Position numbers and translations under genes: made by a program
The notes under the pieces: model-generated
Told to the model about the DNA's origin: nothing
Seen by the model: the letters and a program-made list of their open reading frames with translations, nothing else
The model's database searches: none
DNA from: Blastocatellia bacterium AA13
Lineage (GTDB): Bacteria > Acidobacteriota > Blastocatellia > UBA7656
Assembly (NCBI GenBank): GCA_003222245.1
Contig: QHVH01000025.1
Coordinates: forward strand, 1-64,000
Reading direction: 5' to 3'
DNA length: 64,000 bases
In this document: positions 25,507 through 34,418 of the stretch, in pieces
Layout: the number at the start of each line of letters is the position of its first letter
How positions within the stretch are numbered: position 1 is the first letter of the stretch

Positions 25507-27258
25507 ATGATGCGAGTTATCAAACCTTTCTCTAAGTCATGCTTCGCAGTCACATTTCTTGCAATCTCTCTTATAACCACCTGTGCGGCTTCTCAAGAGA
25601 CACGACCCAGATACAGCCAGCAACCCGATCAAACCCAAAATCAAGTTTTGACCGTTCCCACGGGCACGGTTATCAGCGTCCGAATGGAGAGTTCCTTGAA
25701 TTCCAGGACCTCGCGAGTAGGAGACAAGTTCACGGCTACTGTAACTACGCCGATTTATGTAGACGGCCGAACCGTGATTCCGGCGGGCGCGATTGTCGAG
25801 GGACGAGTTACGGACGTCACCGCGGCTAAGAGACCGAGTAGATCGGGAACCATCGCGGTCGAGTTTGATGATCTGGTGTTTCCGAACGGAACGGGTATGA
25901 GGCTTGTCGGATCGCTGACGGCTTCCGATCCGCGCGACCGAGCGAGAATAGACGACGAGAGCAGAGTCAGCGGCGAGAAGGGAAAGAAAGCCACGGTCTT
26001 TATCGGCGGCGGCGCGGTGGTCGGGGCGGTGCTTGGCGGCATGGCTGGGGGAGGCATAGGAGCTGTGGCCGGCGGGGCGATTGGAGCCGGCGCGGGCATT
26101 GCAGCCGTGCTCCTGTCAAAGGGGGTTGAGGCTGAAGTGCTCAACGGCAGTGAGTTTGGTGTTCAGCTTTCCCAACCATTGACGATAGCGTCCGAGAACT
26201 TGTCTGAAGGAGCGCCAGCCTCGGCGCCTCCAGATCCTGCCCCTCCGAGGTCTCACGATGCGGGCGATATGTCGAATGCTCCCGCGGCCGCACCGCCTGA
26301 TTCTGACGCACCGGTGGATCTCAGCTCGAGTGAGATGATGAAACGGGCGCAGGGCGCACTGAAGGAGCAGGGCTATTACGAAGGCTCGGTAGACGGTGCT
26401 CCAAGCCAGCGTACTACAACAGCGCTTCGGGCTTATCAGCGCGACCATAAATTACAGGAAACCGGAGAGCTTGATGAGCCAACCGCGCGGAGCCTCGGCA
26501 TTCTTTCATCGGGCGCGCCAAGTTCGGCTCGGGAAGAAAAAAACAGAGACCGCGGCGCTCGCTCGGATGAACCCGTTCCAGCAAATGTGCTCGGCGCGAC
26601 CGCGACAAGAACGTCGCGAAACTCGGTTCACGTTGTAATTCATACGCAGGCGAATAGCGGCGGCTGGCGGTGGGACGAAGAGCACCGCGTCGTTGGCGAC
26701 AAGCTTGAGATTTTGGCGGTGGCGATTAGACCGACAGGTTACGCTACGCAGGCCCTCACCAGGGGAACTATAGAAGTGGATTTGCGGGAGGGAGGTGAAA
26801 GGCTCACCTCCGTGACCATACACTCGGCCGGCGAAGATCTATCGATTCCATTGGCTTCTCTGTCGGATAGAAGCCAGTCTGCCCCGTTACAGCCGCGAAT
26901 AGAGGACCTGCTTGCGGACTACGAGCGCCGGCTCGGGGTTCGAGGAGGTCCCTCCCGGACCGAGCTCAGCTCGGCTCGATATTTAGACTCTGAGATCGAG
27001 CTGCTCTTTGCGCTCTCTAACCTCGCCAATTCAGCGCGCCTATATGTATCGATGAACGCATCGTTGGAATCGGTGTCGAAGCTTCGTATCGCGACGCTTG
27101 CAGTGGCTCGGGACGCCCGTCGCGTCGACAGGATCATAACCGGCGGCGGCAGTCAGTCGTTTCAACCCATAGCACCGAAGTGGGATTCAATCCGCCAGGA
27201 TGTTCTCAGCTTGATGCGAAAGATGGACATCCGCCCTTCGGAGATTGAGTGGCAGTAG
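25507..27258 (+). CDS. Exported protein with glycine-zipper and peptidoglycan-binding domains
   Basis: About 583 residues with a signal peptide (FSKSCFAVTFLAISLITTCAASQ). The first part (about 45-170) resembles an outer-membrane TrbI/VirB10-like beta domain (LTVPTGTVISVRMESSLNSRTSRVGDKFTATV). Then come a Gly-zipper (GGGAVVGAVLGGMAGGGIGA), a proline/alanine linker, and a peptidoglycan-binding domain 1 (RAQGALKEQGYYEGSVDGA...TGELDEPTARSLGIL). The C-terminal 200 residues are not recognised. Probably an envelope or cell-wall-associated protein. The start is placed at the ATGATG at 25507/25510, just after AAGAGG; the longer frame from 25414 lacks support. Confidence 0.7.
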   Translation: MMRVIKPFSKSCFAVTFLAISLITTCAASQETRPRYSQQPDQTQNQVLTVPTGTVISVRMESSLNSRTSRVGDKFTATVTTPIYVDGRTVIPAGAIVEGRVTDVTAAKRPSRSGTIAVEFDDLVFPNGTGMRLVGSLTASDPRDRARIDDESRVSGEKGKKATVFIGGGAVVGAVLGGMAGGGIGAVAGGAIGAGAGIAAVLLSKGVEAEVLNGSEFGVQLSQPLTIASENLSEGAPASAPPDPAPPRSHDAGDMSNAPAAAPPDSDAPVDLSSSEMMKRAQGALKEQGYYEGSVDGAPSQRTTTALRAYQRDHKLQETGELDEPTARSLGILSSGAPSSAREEKNRDRGARSDEPVPANVLGATATRTSRNSVHVVIHTQANSGGWRWDEEHRVVGDKLEILAVAIRPTGYATQALTRGTIEVDLREGGERLTSVTIHSAGEDLSIPLASLSDRSQSAPLQPRIEDLLADYERRLGVRGGPSRTELSSARYLDSEIELLFALSNLANSARLYVSMNASLESVSKLRIATLAVARDARRVDRIITGGGSQSFQPIAPKWDSIRQDVLSLMRKMDIRPSEIEWQ

Positions 27259-27399
27259 CAGACGCGTGCGGCGGTATCCTACTCAACGTCTATTACCTCA
27301 ATTCCTTCTTACCGGCGTTCGCCGCTGCCTTGCAATGCGCTCCTGCAAATCCGCTAAAGATTCTTCTTTGAAGCGCAGCGAAACAGGTAGACTCATACC

Positions 27400-28713
27400 G
27401 TGGCTGACCTGAAAAAGATCGCGACTCAGATCTTCTTTGAGACTCTCAAAGCAATCGACCTCGACCGAAAAATCAGGCGCACGGTTCGCTTGCGCGGCGC
27501 AACCCTATCAATAGTTGAAGAGTCCATCGATCTCTCGCGGTTTGATGAAGTAGTCCTTATCGGTTTCGGGAAGGCGAGCGTCCGAATTGGCGCCGCGCTC
27601 GAGCGAGTACTTCGCCAACATTTCAGCCGAGGGCTTCTCGTCTCCGATCGTCGTCACCAGATCAACTTAAAATCCCGGGTAATTACCGCCGGTCATCCGC
27701 TGCCCGACGAGCGAAGTCTGAAGGCTGCCGACGAGATTATTGACCTGATTCAGACTTGCGGCGAGCGTTCCCTCATTCTCTTTCTTATCTCGGGCGGGGG
27801 TTCGGCCTTGATTGAGAAACCGGCCATTGGTGATTGGGACCTTGCTCGACTGCGCGAGCTGAACAATCGGCTGGTCACCTCGGGCGCCTCTATCAACGAG
27901 ATCAACATAGTGAGAAAGGCTGTTTCGGCGGTTAAGGGAGGCAAGCTGGGACGGCTCGCGCACGAAACCGGGGCTCGGTACGTTGGGCTTTACGTTTCGG
28001 ACGTGAATGAAGGCGATGTAAATGCCATTGCATCGAATCCGATTCTTCCTGAGCGTATTCCTGAGGCCCGACTAAGAGCGCTTGTCTGTCAGTACGGGCT
28101 CGATCGCTGGATTGATCTCGATCAGGTTGATTTTGGCGCTATAGATGTTCCGCCGGAAGAAGGGGGCTCAAACGTTTATACACACGTTCTCCTCGACAAT
28201 CTGAATGCGCTCGATGCCGCCGCAAAGGCGGCAAGGTCGATGGGTTTTGAAGTGCACGTTGAGCGCTCATCGTTCGAAGAAGACTATAAGAAGGTTGCGG
28301 AGCTATTGATCGAGAGATTGGTTTCGAAGTGCAAGGCCGCCGATACTCGAATGCTATGTCAGATTTCTGGAGGAGAGGTTCGTTGCAAGGTAACCGGAAA
28401 TGGAATCGGTGGGCGCAATTCCGAGTTTGTGCTATACTCCGCCACGCTATTTCCGAAGTTGACCGGCGTCAAGTCTATCGCCATGCTTTCGTGCGGAACG
28501 GATGGGATTGATGGAAATAGCTTCGCCGGCGGGGCGGTCGCTGATGAAGCGACGGTTGCGGTTGCCGCCGATCACGGCCTTGACGCGAATGACTATATCA
28601 ATCGAAACGACTCTCACAGCTTCTTCCAAAGGCTAGGAGGAGTTGTATATTCCGGCCCGACCGGCAACAACGTCAGGGACCTGCGAATCCTGATCGCCGA
28701 GAGAAGCTGTTGA
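27400..28713 (+). CDS. Glycerate 2-kinase (DUF4147/MOFRL)
   Basis: A 437-residue kinase phosphorylating glycerate, usually to 2-phosphoglycerate. The N-terminal DUF4147 domain has VLIGFGKASVRIGAALE, ITAGHPLPDERSLKAA, FLISGGGSALIEKP and the INIVRKAVSAVKGGKLGRLA block; the C-terminal MOFRL domain has GNGIGGRNSEFVL and LSCGTDGIDGNSFAGGAV. The start is a GTG at 27400. The glyoxylate aminotransferase at 1447 could feed the same glyoxylate/serine-glycerate route, but the genes are far apart. Confidence 0.93.
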   Translation: MADLKKIATQIFFETLKAIDLDRKIRRTVRLRGATLSIVEESIDLSRFDEVVLIGFGKASVRIGAALERVLRQHFSRGLLVSDRRHQINLKSRVITAGHPLPDERSLKAADEIIDLIQTCGERSLILFLISGGGSALIEKPAIGDWDLARLRELNNRLVTSGASINEINIVRKAVSAVKGGKLGRLAHETGARYVGLYVSDVNEGDVNAIASNPILPERIPEARLRALVCQYGLDRWIDLDQVDFGAIDVPPEEGGSNVYTHVLLDNLNALDAAAKAARSMGFEVHVERSSFEEDYKKVAELLIERLVSKCKAADTRMLCQISGGEVRCKVTGNGIGGRNSEFVLYSATLFPKLTGVKSIAMLSCGTDGIDGNSFAGGAVADEATVAVAADHGLDANDYINRNDSHSFFQRLGGVVYSGPTGNNVRDLRILIAERSC

Positions 28714-28740
28714 ATTTCGATACTGTACAAGGAGAGCTAT

Positions 28741-29226
28741 ATGAAAAAGACCAGGCTTCTCTCGTCGATACTTGTGCTCTTGCCGCTCCTGTTTGCAATA
28801 GCCTGCCAGAACAAACCGGGCCAGAACGCGAATTCGGCTCCTCAAAAAGATCAAAAACGGAACGCCATTGACGACGCGATCGCGAAGACCACTCCCGACG
28901 GAAAGAAGATGATCGATAAGGTGCTGGCGATGAAGCCGGAGATCAACGGTCAAAAATCAACAAAGACTCTGTCGGCCATCATTGATGATTTCGCTAAAAA
29001 CAAGGGCGCTTTCAATATCTCTCCAATAGGCTGGGAGGCGTCTGAGAAGAAGTCCCACAGATGGAAGGCGGTCTTTCATTATCAGGACTACAACAAGGTC
29101 TACCAGGATGCTGAGTGGGAGTACAACCCCGAGACAAATAATCTCTACCCCTTTGATAGAGAGAACGCGAAACAATTCTGGAGCGGCGAAAAGGAACCCG
29201 GCGCGGAAAAAGGGAAGGCTTCATAG
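28741..29226 (+). CDS. Hypothetical lipoprotein
   Basis: 161 residues with a signal sequence and lipobox (LLPLLFAIACQ), so membrane-anchored after cleavage at the cysteine. A charged, lysine-rich domain follows, ending in aromatic-rich WKAVFHYQDYNKVYQDAEWEYN and NLYPFD. No known family is recognised. The ATG at 28741 follows AAGGAGAGCTAT. It lies 27 bp after the glycerate kinase stop and may be co-transcribed with it. Confidence 0.75.
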   Translation: MKKTRLLSSILVLLPLLFAIACQNKPGQNANSAPQKDQKRNAIDDAIAKTTPDGKKMIDKVLAMKPEINGQKSTKTLSAIIDDFAKNKGAFNISPIGWEASEKKSHRWKAVFHYQDYNKVYQDAEWEYNPETNNLYPFDRENAKQFWSGEKEPGAEKGKAS

Positions 29227-29307
29227 CCGTGCGATTGGTTCACCGATCAGAAGCGTGATATCGAAAGACTTGCGCTGCCGCTCGCGGCTTGCCGGCCATC
29301 GGATGAG

Positions 29308-30717
29308 ATGTCCTTGAATGTCCTTATAGTAGACGATGAGCCGGCCGCGCGATTCGGGATCGCCAGGGCCCTCGAACGAGAGGGCTACATCATTGAGGAA
29401 GCCCCTGACCTTCTCTCCGCTAATTCTATCCTCGAGACGTTTACGCCTGCCGTGGTCATACTCGATGTTAAGCTGGCCGGTGAATCCGGATTGGACTACC
29501 TGCCTGAATTAGTCTCTCGAAGAAATGCACCCGTAGTCCTCGTCGTGACAGGGCAGGGAAATGAACGCGTCGCCGTCGAGGCGATGAAGAAAGGCGCCTT
29601 CGATTACCTGCCAAAACCATTCGATCTCGACGAGCTGCGATTGCTCACGAGAAACGCCGCGCAGGTATATGCGCTCAGAAGCGAGAACCAGCGGCTCAAG
29701 GCCGTCATACTTGATGTCGAGACGCACGGCGAAATCATCGGCTCCTCGCCGCAAATCAAGGCAGTATACCGATTGATCGATCGAGTCGCCGAGACCGAGG
29801 TGTCGGTTTTGATCGGAGGCGAGTCCGGTACCGGAAAGGAACTTGTCGCCAGGGAAATCCACCGGCTAAGCAAGCGCTCAGGCAATTTCGTTCCTATAAA
29901 CTGTTCCGCCGTACCCGCCGAGCTCGTTGAATCTGAATTGTTCGGCCATGAGGCCGGCTCGTTTACCGGCGCTAATAAAAGAAGGATAGGGCGATTCGAG
30001 ACCGCCAACAACGGCACGATCTTCCTTGATGAGATTGCCGATATGCGACTGGATGTGCAGGCGAAGCTCCTCCGCGTGCTGGAGGACAGAGTCCTTACGC
30101 GGGTTGGGTCAAACGAGCAGATCGGCTTCAACGCGCGATTCATAAGCGCGACCAACAGACAATTACTTAAAGCCATCGATGAGGGCGCCTTCAGAGAGGA
30201 TCTCTATTACCGGCTGTCGACGGTATCAATCGATGTTCCGGCTTTGAGAGATAGGAACTCCGATATACCGATTCTCGCGAACGAATTCTGCGAACGGTTC
30301 TCCCATGCCTACCGTGGAAAGAAACTGGAAATCTCAGGACCTGCTTTCGAAGCGCTCATTCGTTATGACTGGCCCGGCAATATCCGGCAGCTCAGAAACG
30401 CCATCGAACGCGCGGTTGTTCTCTGCGACGACGAAATTACCTTAGATAATTTACCTGATGAAATCGCCGGATTTAGTTCTAGAACAATGGGTTCATCGCC
30501 TTCGACGGACGTATTGAAGGAGGCCTCCAGCGAGGCTCAAGCTATTGTTGAGTTACGAGAAGCCAAGCGTGAGTTTGAGGCACGTTATATTGAGAAATGC
30601 CTTGAGGTAGCCCAAGGCAACATTACAAGAGCGGCTAAGCTGCTTGGGCTTCACCGTCAAAGCTTACAGCAAAAAATCAAAGAGTTAGGATTAACCAAAA
30701 AGTTCTCGTTGAAGTAA
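29308..30717 (+). CDS. Sigma54-dependent response regulator (NtrC family)
   Basis: 469 residues with three domains: a receiver (NVLIVDDEPAARFGIARAL, phospho-Asp in VVILDVKLAGESG), an AAA+ domain with Walker A GGESGTGKELVAREIH and Walker B GTIFLDEIADM, and a Fis-type HTH at the end (GNITRAAKLLGLHRQSLQQKIKELGL). The sigma54-contacting loop reads GSFTGA instead of GAFTGA, a known natural variant. It should activate RpoN-dependent promoters after phosphorylation, perhaps by the kinase at 22395-24260; no histidine kinase is directly adjacent. Confidence 0.93.
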   Translation: MSLNVLIVDDEPAARFGIARALEREGYIIEEAPDLLSANSILETFTPAVVILDVKLAGESGLDYLPELVSRRNAPVVLVVTGQGNERVAVEAMKKGAFDYLPKPFDLDELRLLTRNAAQVYALRSENQRLKAVILDVETHGEIIGSSPQIKAVYRLIDRVAETEVSVLIGGESGTGKELVAREIHRLSKRSGNFVPINCSAVPAELVESELFGHEAGSFTGANKRRIGRFETANNGTIFLDEIADMRLDVQAKLLRVLEDRVLTRVGSNEQIGFNARFISATNRQLLKAIDEGAFREDLYYRLSTVSIDVPALRDRNSDIPILANEFCERFSHAYRGKKLEISGPAFEALIRYDWPGNIRQLRNAIERAVVLCDDEITLDNLPDEIAGFSSRTMGSSPSTDVLKEASSEAQAIVELREAKREFEARYIEKCLEVAQGNITRAAKLLGLHRQSLQQKIKELGLTKKFSLK

Positions 30718-30748
30718 AGAAAAGGTACGACCGCAGCGATCTCAGCGC

Positions 30749-31174
30749 CTAGAACGGCACATCGTCCTCAGTCACGCCTCCGTCTTTTGCGGGTTCATCC
30801 CGCGGCTGCGTTTCCGACCTTGAAGCGCCGCCGGCTTCATCTGACCGCGAACCTATGAACTGAAGATCGGTGCCGTTCACCTCAAGACTGGTCCTTTGAT
30901 TTCCATCGCGATCCTGCCACTCTCGCTGTGACAATTTTCCTTCGACATACGCCAGCTTACCCTTGGAAAGGTATTGATTCGATATCTCGGCGAGCTTACC
31001 CCAGAAGCTGACGCGAAACCATGTTGTCTGGTCGTGGAACTCGCCCGATTTATCTTTCCTTCGCTCGGTAGTGGCGATTGAGAAGTCGCAGACAGGGGTT
31101 CCCTGTGGTGTATAGCGCAATTCGGGATCGCGGCCCAGATAGCCTACGATCGTGATCTTGTTGAAACTTGCCAC
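30749..31174 (-). CDS. ssb: Single-stranded DNA-binding protein
   Basis: A 141-residue OB-fold SSB: FNKITIVGYLGRDPELRYTP, TTWFRVSFWGKLAEI, LSKGKLAYVEGKLSQREWQDRDG. The acidic C-terminal tip DDVPF, the docking site for SSB partners, is intact. It converges with the NtrC-type gene, with 31 bp between their stops. Confidence 0.95.
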   Translation of the reverse strand: MASFNKITIVGYLGRDPELRYTPQGTPVCDFSIATTERRKDKSGEFHDQTTWFRVSFWGKLAEISNQYLSKGKLAYVEGKLSQREWQDRDGNQRTSLEVNGTDLQFIGSRSDEAGGASRSETQPRDEPAKDGGVTEDDVPF

Positions 31175-31411
31175 GAGCTTTTGCCTCCATTTCTCTTCTA
31201 TTTCAGAGTCTGACTATTTCAAACGCAATGGGCCAAAATACCAACTGTTCGCTAAAGGCGCGCATTGTACCAAACTATCAGCGGCCTGTATACGTGGATG
31301 TGATCTGCGGATGTGATTTGTCTCTTAGCTGCGAGCAACCACCGCGGATATGCGATCTAATCCTCGCGGTAATACATCAGTCGTCGGGTTTCCGGGCGGC
31401 GACGGATCATC

Positions 31412-31882
31412 TCACATCTTGTAGCTAGTATTATCTTCGACAAAATCCTCGGGCCACTCATCCGTGCTGCTGGTTCCATCAATAAGAGTCGCCGAAGAGG
31501 ACTTGATGACTTGTTGCGCCACATAAATCGGACAATCCATGCGCAATGAGAGCGCCAGCGCATCGCTTGGCCGCGAGTCCACGATTAGCAGATTGCCGTC
31601 CTTCTCGATCTCAATGAAGGCATAAAAGGTGTTATCTATCAGGCTGGTGATGACTACCCGCCGCAGCTTTCCGCCCATTTCCCTTATGACGTTGCGCATC
31701 AGATCGTGAGTCATTGGCCGCTGCGACGACATTTTCTCGATCTCGGTTGCAATCGCATTTGCTTCGTACGTACCGACCCAGATTGGCAGAAGCGATTCTC
31801 CGGCGACATCCTTGAGAATGACGATCGGCGTATTCGCGGTCGGATCCATCATCAAACCTCTTATTTTCATTTCGATTTCCAT
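31412..31882 (-). CDS. Bifunctional nuclease family protein (DUF151)
   Basis: A 156-residue BFN-domain protein: MKIRGLMMDPTANTPIVILKD, LLPIWVGTYEANAIATEIE, MTHDLMRNVI and DSRPSDALALSLRMDCPIYV are the family blocks. Homologues show RNase/DNase activity in plants; the bacterial role is poorly known. The ATG at 31882 has AAGGAG 11 nt upstream. Divergent from parA. Confidence 0.9.
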   Translation of the reverse strand: MEIEMKIRGLMMDPTANTPIVILKDVAGESLLPIWVGTYEANAIATEIEKMSSQRPMTHDLMRNVIREMGGKLRRVVITSLIDNTFYAFIEIEKDGNLLIVDSRPSDALALSLRMDCPIYVAQQVIKSSSATLIDGTSSTDEWPEDFVEDNTSYKM

Positions 31883-32217
31883 GGCTTGTTAAACTCCTTC
31901 TTGAGTCAGCGCGAAACATCGTTCGTACTCAAGCTCTGCGCGATAGACGTAGTCGAAAGTCTCAGGTTTTCGGATTATAGAAGTGGAGCGAAGCATCAAG
32001 CAATATAATGTGGAGCAGTCCCGAGTAAATAATCACCGCCGGTTGGAATTCTTATGTTTATTGAGCGGCATCGATCTGCGAACGGACGGAAAATCGCGGG
32101 TCCTTCGAGCTTTTCGATCGTTCTGAGCAGGCCTATAAGGCACCCTTGAAACTTCGATTCCTTGACACCTCTAGTAGCTGGCATTAGGATGCACGACACA
32201 AGTTCAGCAGGACGGGC
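31883..32217. other. Intergenic region upstream of parAB
   Basis: A 335-bp divergent interval holding the predicted parAB promoter described separately. I looked for a parS-like 16-bp palindrome (TGTTTCACGTGAAACA type) and did not find one here. Confidence 0.4.
32162..32190 (+). promoter_or_regulatory. Predicted sigma70 promoter for parAB
   Basis: A perfect -35 TTGACA (32162-32167), exactly 17 bp, and a -10 TAGGAT (32185-32190) lie about 28 bp upstream of the parA start. The best promoter match in the window by hexamer and spacing. Confidence 0.65.
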
Positions 32218-32976
32218 ATGATGGTCATATCAATAGCAAATCAGAAGGGCGGTGTCGGAAAAACCACGACTGCGATCAATCTTTCCGCGGCGCTCACCAA
32301 GGAGCATAAGCGCGTGCTGCTCGTGGATATGGATCCGCAGGCTAACAGCACCCTTACGTTTACGGATCACAAAAGCATCGACTACTCCGTATATGAGCTT
32401 TTGACCGAGCCCAGCCTCGATCATAGATTGATTATCAAAACCACCCCGCTTCCGAACCTGGACATTTTGCCGTCGAAGATAAGCCTGGCGAAACTTGACA
32501 GCAAGCTCCTCGGAGAATTTGACGCGCCGTACCGGCTCAAGGACAGAATGGACACGATCAAGTCAGATTATGATTTCGTCTTGATTGACACACCGCCGAC
32601 CCTCGGTCTGATTACGGTTAACGCTCTTGTGGCCTCGGACTACCTCATAATACCTATTCAGTCCTCATATTTCGCTTTAGAAGGAACTGACGATCTGTTG
32701 GATACAGTGGAGAAAGTAAATGCGAGACCTAATCCGGACCTTAAAGTATTAGGTGTGGTCATAACACTCCATGATAAGCGCACAACCCTATCTCGAGACA
32801 TATATGAGCAGATCAAGCAGGTCTTTGGCGACAAGGTCTTTTCGACCGTGATCAGCAGGTCGATTCGGCTCGAGGAGAGCCCGGCATATAAAGAGACAAT
32901 CTTCACCTTCGCGCCCCAATCAAGTGGAGCCTCCGAATATCTTAATTTGTGCAAAGAGGTAATAAGCCGTGTCTAA
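32218..32976 (+). CDS. parA: Chromosome partitioning ATPase ParA
   Basis: A 252-residue ParA/Soj ATPase. The deviant Walker A NQKGGVGKTTTAINLSAAL, Walker A' LLVDMDPQANST and Walker B DFVLIDTPPTLGLITVNAL are present, as is the C-terminal VISRSIRLEESPAYKETIF. No N-terminal HTH is present, as in chromosomal type. ATG at 32218 or 32221. It overlaps parB by 8 bp. Drives origin-region segregation with ParB. Confidence 0.94.
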   Translation: MMVISIANQKGGVGKTTTAINLSAALTKEHKRVLLVDMDPQANSTLTFTDHKSIDYSVYELLTEPSLDHRLIIKTTPLPNLDILPSKISLAKLDSKLLGEFDAPYRLKDRMDTIKSDYDFVLIDTPPTLGLITVNALVASDYLIIPIQSSYFALEGTDDLLDTVEKVNARPNPDLKVLGVVITLHDKRTTLSRDIYEQIKQVFGDKVFSTVISRSIRLEESPAYKETIFTFAPQSSGASEYLNLCKEVISRV

Positions 32977-33799
32977 GCGAGGACTGCCGACGGATTTCCG
33001 GCTGCGTCACGATCAGCACTATGTTGAACAACTGACCAGTCGAGCAGGCGCAACCACGATCGGGCGAATCATCCCTATAGACAAGCTCGCGCCGAATCCC
33101 AATCAACCGCGAAAGAACCTTGGTGATCTAACGGACCTGACTGCATCCATCAAAGAAAAGGGTGTACTCGAGCCGATCCTGGTTCGGCCGAGCGAAGTTG
33201 GCGGACGGTTCATGATCGTGAGCGGCGAGCGAAGGTACCGTGCCAGCATCAATGCCGGCTTGACCGAGGTCCCTTGCATCGAGATGAATATCAGCGATAG
33301 CGAGGTCGCCGAGATCGCTCTGATCGAGAACCTTCAGCGCAAGGATCTCGATCCCTTTGAAGAGGCCGATGGACTGCTCGCCCTCTCCGAACGCTACCAA
33401 TATACACACCAGGAGATCGCCGAGCGAATAGGCAAATCCCGCACTTCAATCACTGAGTCGATCTCTCTGGCTTCCTTGCCCGCTGACGTTCGAGAGGAAT
33501 GTCGGCGTGCCGACATTACAGCTAAATCAATGCTTCTTCAAATAGTTAGACAGCCATCCGACGGAGAAATGAAATCGTTTGTCGAGAAGGTTGTCAGCGG
33601 CGGGATGTCGAGAGACGAAGCTCGGCAGCTTGCAGCCGGACACAGGAAAAAGGATTCGACCGCGGAAGGGTATATGTTCAAACACCACGGGGAAGGCAAG
33701 AGTTATTCGGTTGTAGTCAAATTCAGGAAATCCAAAGTAGCGAGCACCGATGTAGAAGCTGCGCTGGAAGCTGCTTTGAAGAAGTTGAGGGCGACCTGA
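32969..33799 (+). CDS. parB: Chromosome partitioning protein ParB
   Basis: A 276-residue ParB/Spo0J with the CTPase motif blocks IVSGERRYRASINAGLTEVPC and ALIENLQRKDLDPFEEADG, and the HTH TQEIAERIGKSRTSITESISLASLP-type segment. The C-terminal dimerisation part is short and basic. Its start lies inside the end of parA, showing translational coupling. A small hairpin, AAAGCG/CGCTTT (33803-33818), follows the stop. The parS target is not in the window as far as I can see. Confidence 0.93.
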   Translation: MSKRGLPTDFRLRHDQHYVEQLTSRAGATTIGRIIPIDKLAPNPNQPRKNLGDLTDLTASIKEKGVLEPILVRPSEVGGRFMIVSGERRYRASINAGLTEVPCIEMNISDSEVAEIALIENLQRKDLDPFEEADGLLALSERYQYTHQEIAERIGKSRTSITESISLASLPADVREECRRADITAKSMLLQIVRQPSDGEMKSFVEKVVSGGMSRDEARQLAAGHRKKDSTAEGYMFKHHGEGKSYSVVVKFRKSKVASTDVEAALEAALKKLRAT

Positions 33800-33809
33800 A
33801 TTAAAGCGC

Positions 33810-34370
33810 CTACGCTTTCTTCTGCTTCTCCATCTCTCGTTCGTACATTTTCGACGCGCGCTTTGCCAGACGATCCAGAAAGGGTCGAAACGGCTTCGTC
33901 AGTTTCATCCTGAGACCGCCCTCCCTCTCGCGCCACACGTTAAAGTACTTTTCAGCATACTGCCTGCACGCTAACTCCAGCCGATCACGCTTTGTCCCCT
34001 TCGCAAGCGTAAGGTGATAATGCTGGCCTGCCAGGGCAATCACTAATTGCGCGATGTTCTGTTTTAGCGTGAGGCGGGAAAGCACGCCCTTGGGGAATCG
34101 TTTCTCCGGCAATACGACCGAGAGCGCGATCTCCCCCCAAGCCTGCTGGCCAGGAACCTTTGGGTGATAAAGCGCGGGCAATGATGCTCGCTGAGCGCTT
34201 GATAACCTTGGCTCCGAAATGGCGTCAACGATGACTATTCTGGTCAACCCGCGAAGGTGCTCCGCAGGAATCACCGAGAGAGCTTTGTCAACGAGCGCCT
34301 CCAGAGATCGCACCTTCCGAGTAGAGAGTATTTCAGTTTTTACATTCATAATGAGCTTGTAAGTATTCAA
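33810..34370 (-). CDS. Hypothetical protein (unrecognised)
   Basis: 186 residues, highly basic at the C-terminus (KPFRPFLDRLAKRASKMYEREMEKQKKA). The middle part QNIAQLVIALAGQHYHLTLAKGT is where a metalloprotease-like helix might lie, but no HExxH is present, so I make no enzymatic call. Codon character and family-like regularity support a real gene. It converges with parB, 10 bp away. The ATG at 34370 is one option; the inner ATG at 34349 (MNVKTEIL) is another. Confidence 0.6.
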   Translation of the reverse strand: MNTYKLIMNVKTEILSTRKVRSLEALVDKALSVIPAEHLRGLTRIVIVDAISEPRLSSAQRASLPALYHPKVPGQQAWGEIALSVVLPEKRFPKGVLSRLTLKQNIAQLVIALAGQHYHLTLAKGTKRDRLELACRQYAEKYFNVWREREGGLRMKLTKPFRPFLDRLAKRASKMYEREMEKQKKA

Positions 34371-34418
34371 ATAACAGCGATTTCGACAATCGAAAAAGCT
34401 CGATCATTAGAGCTGAAG

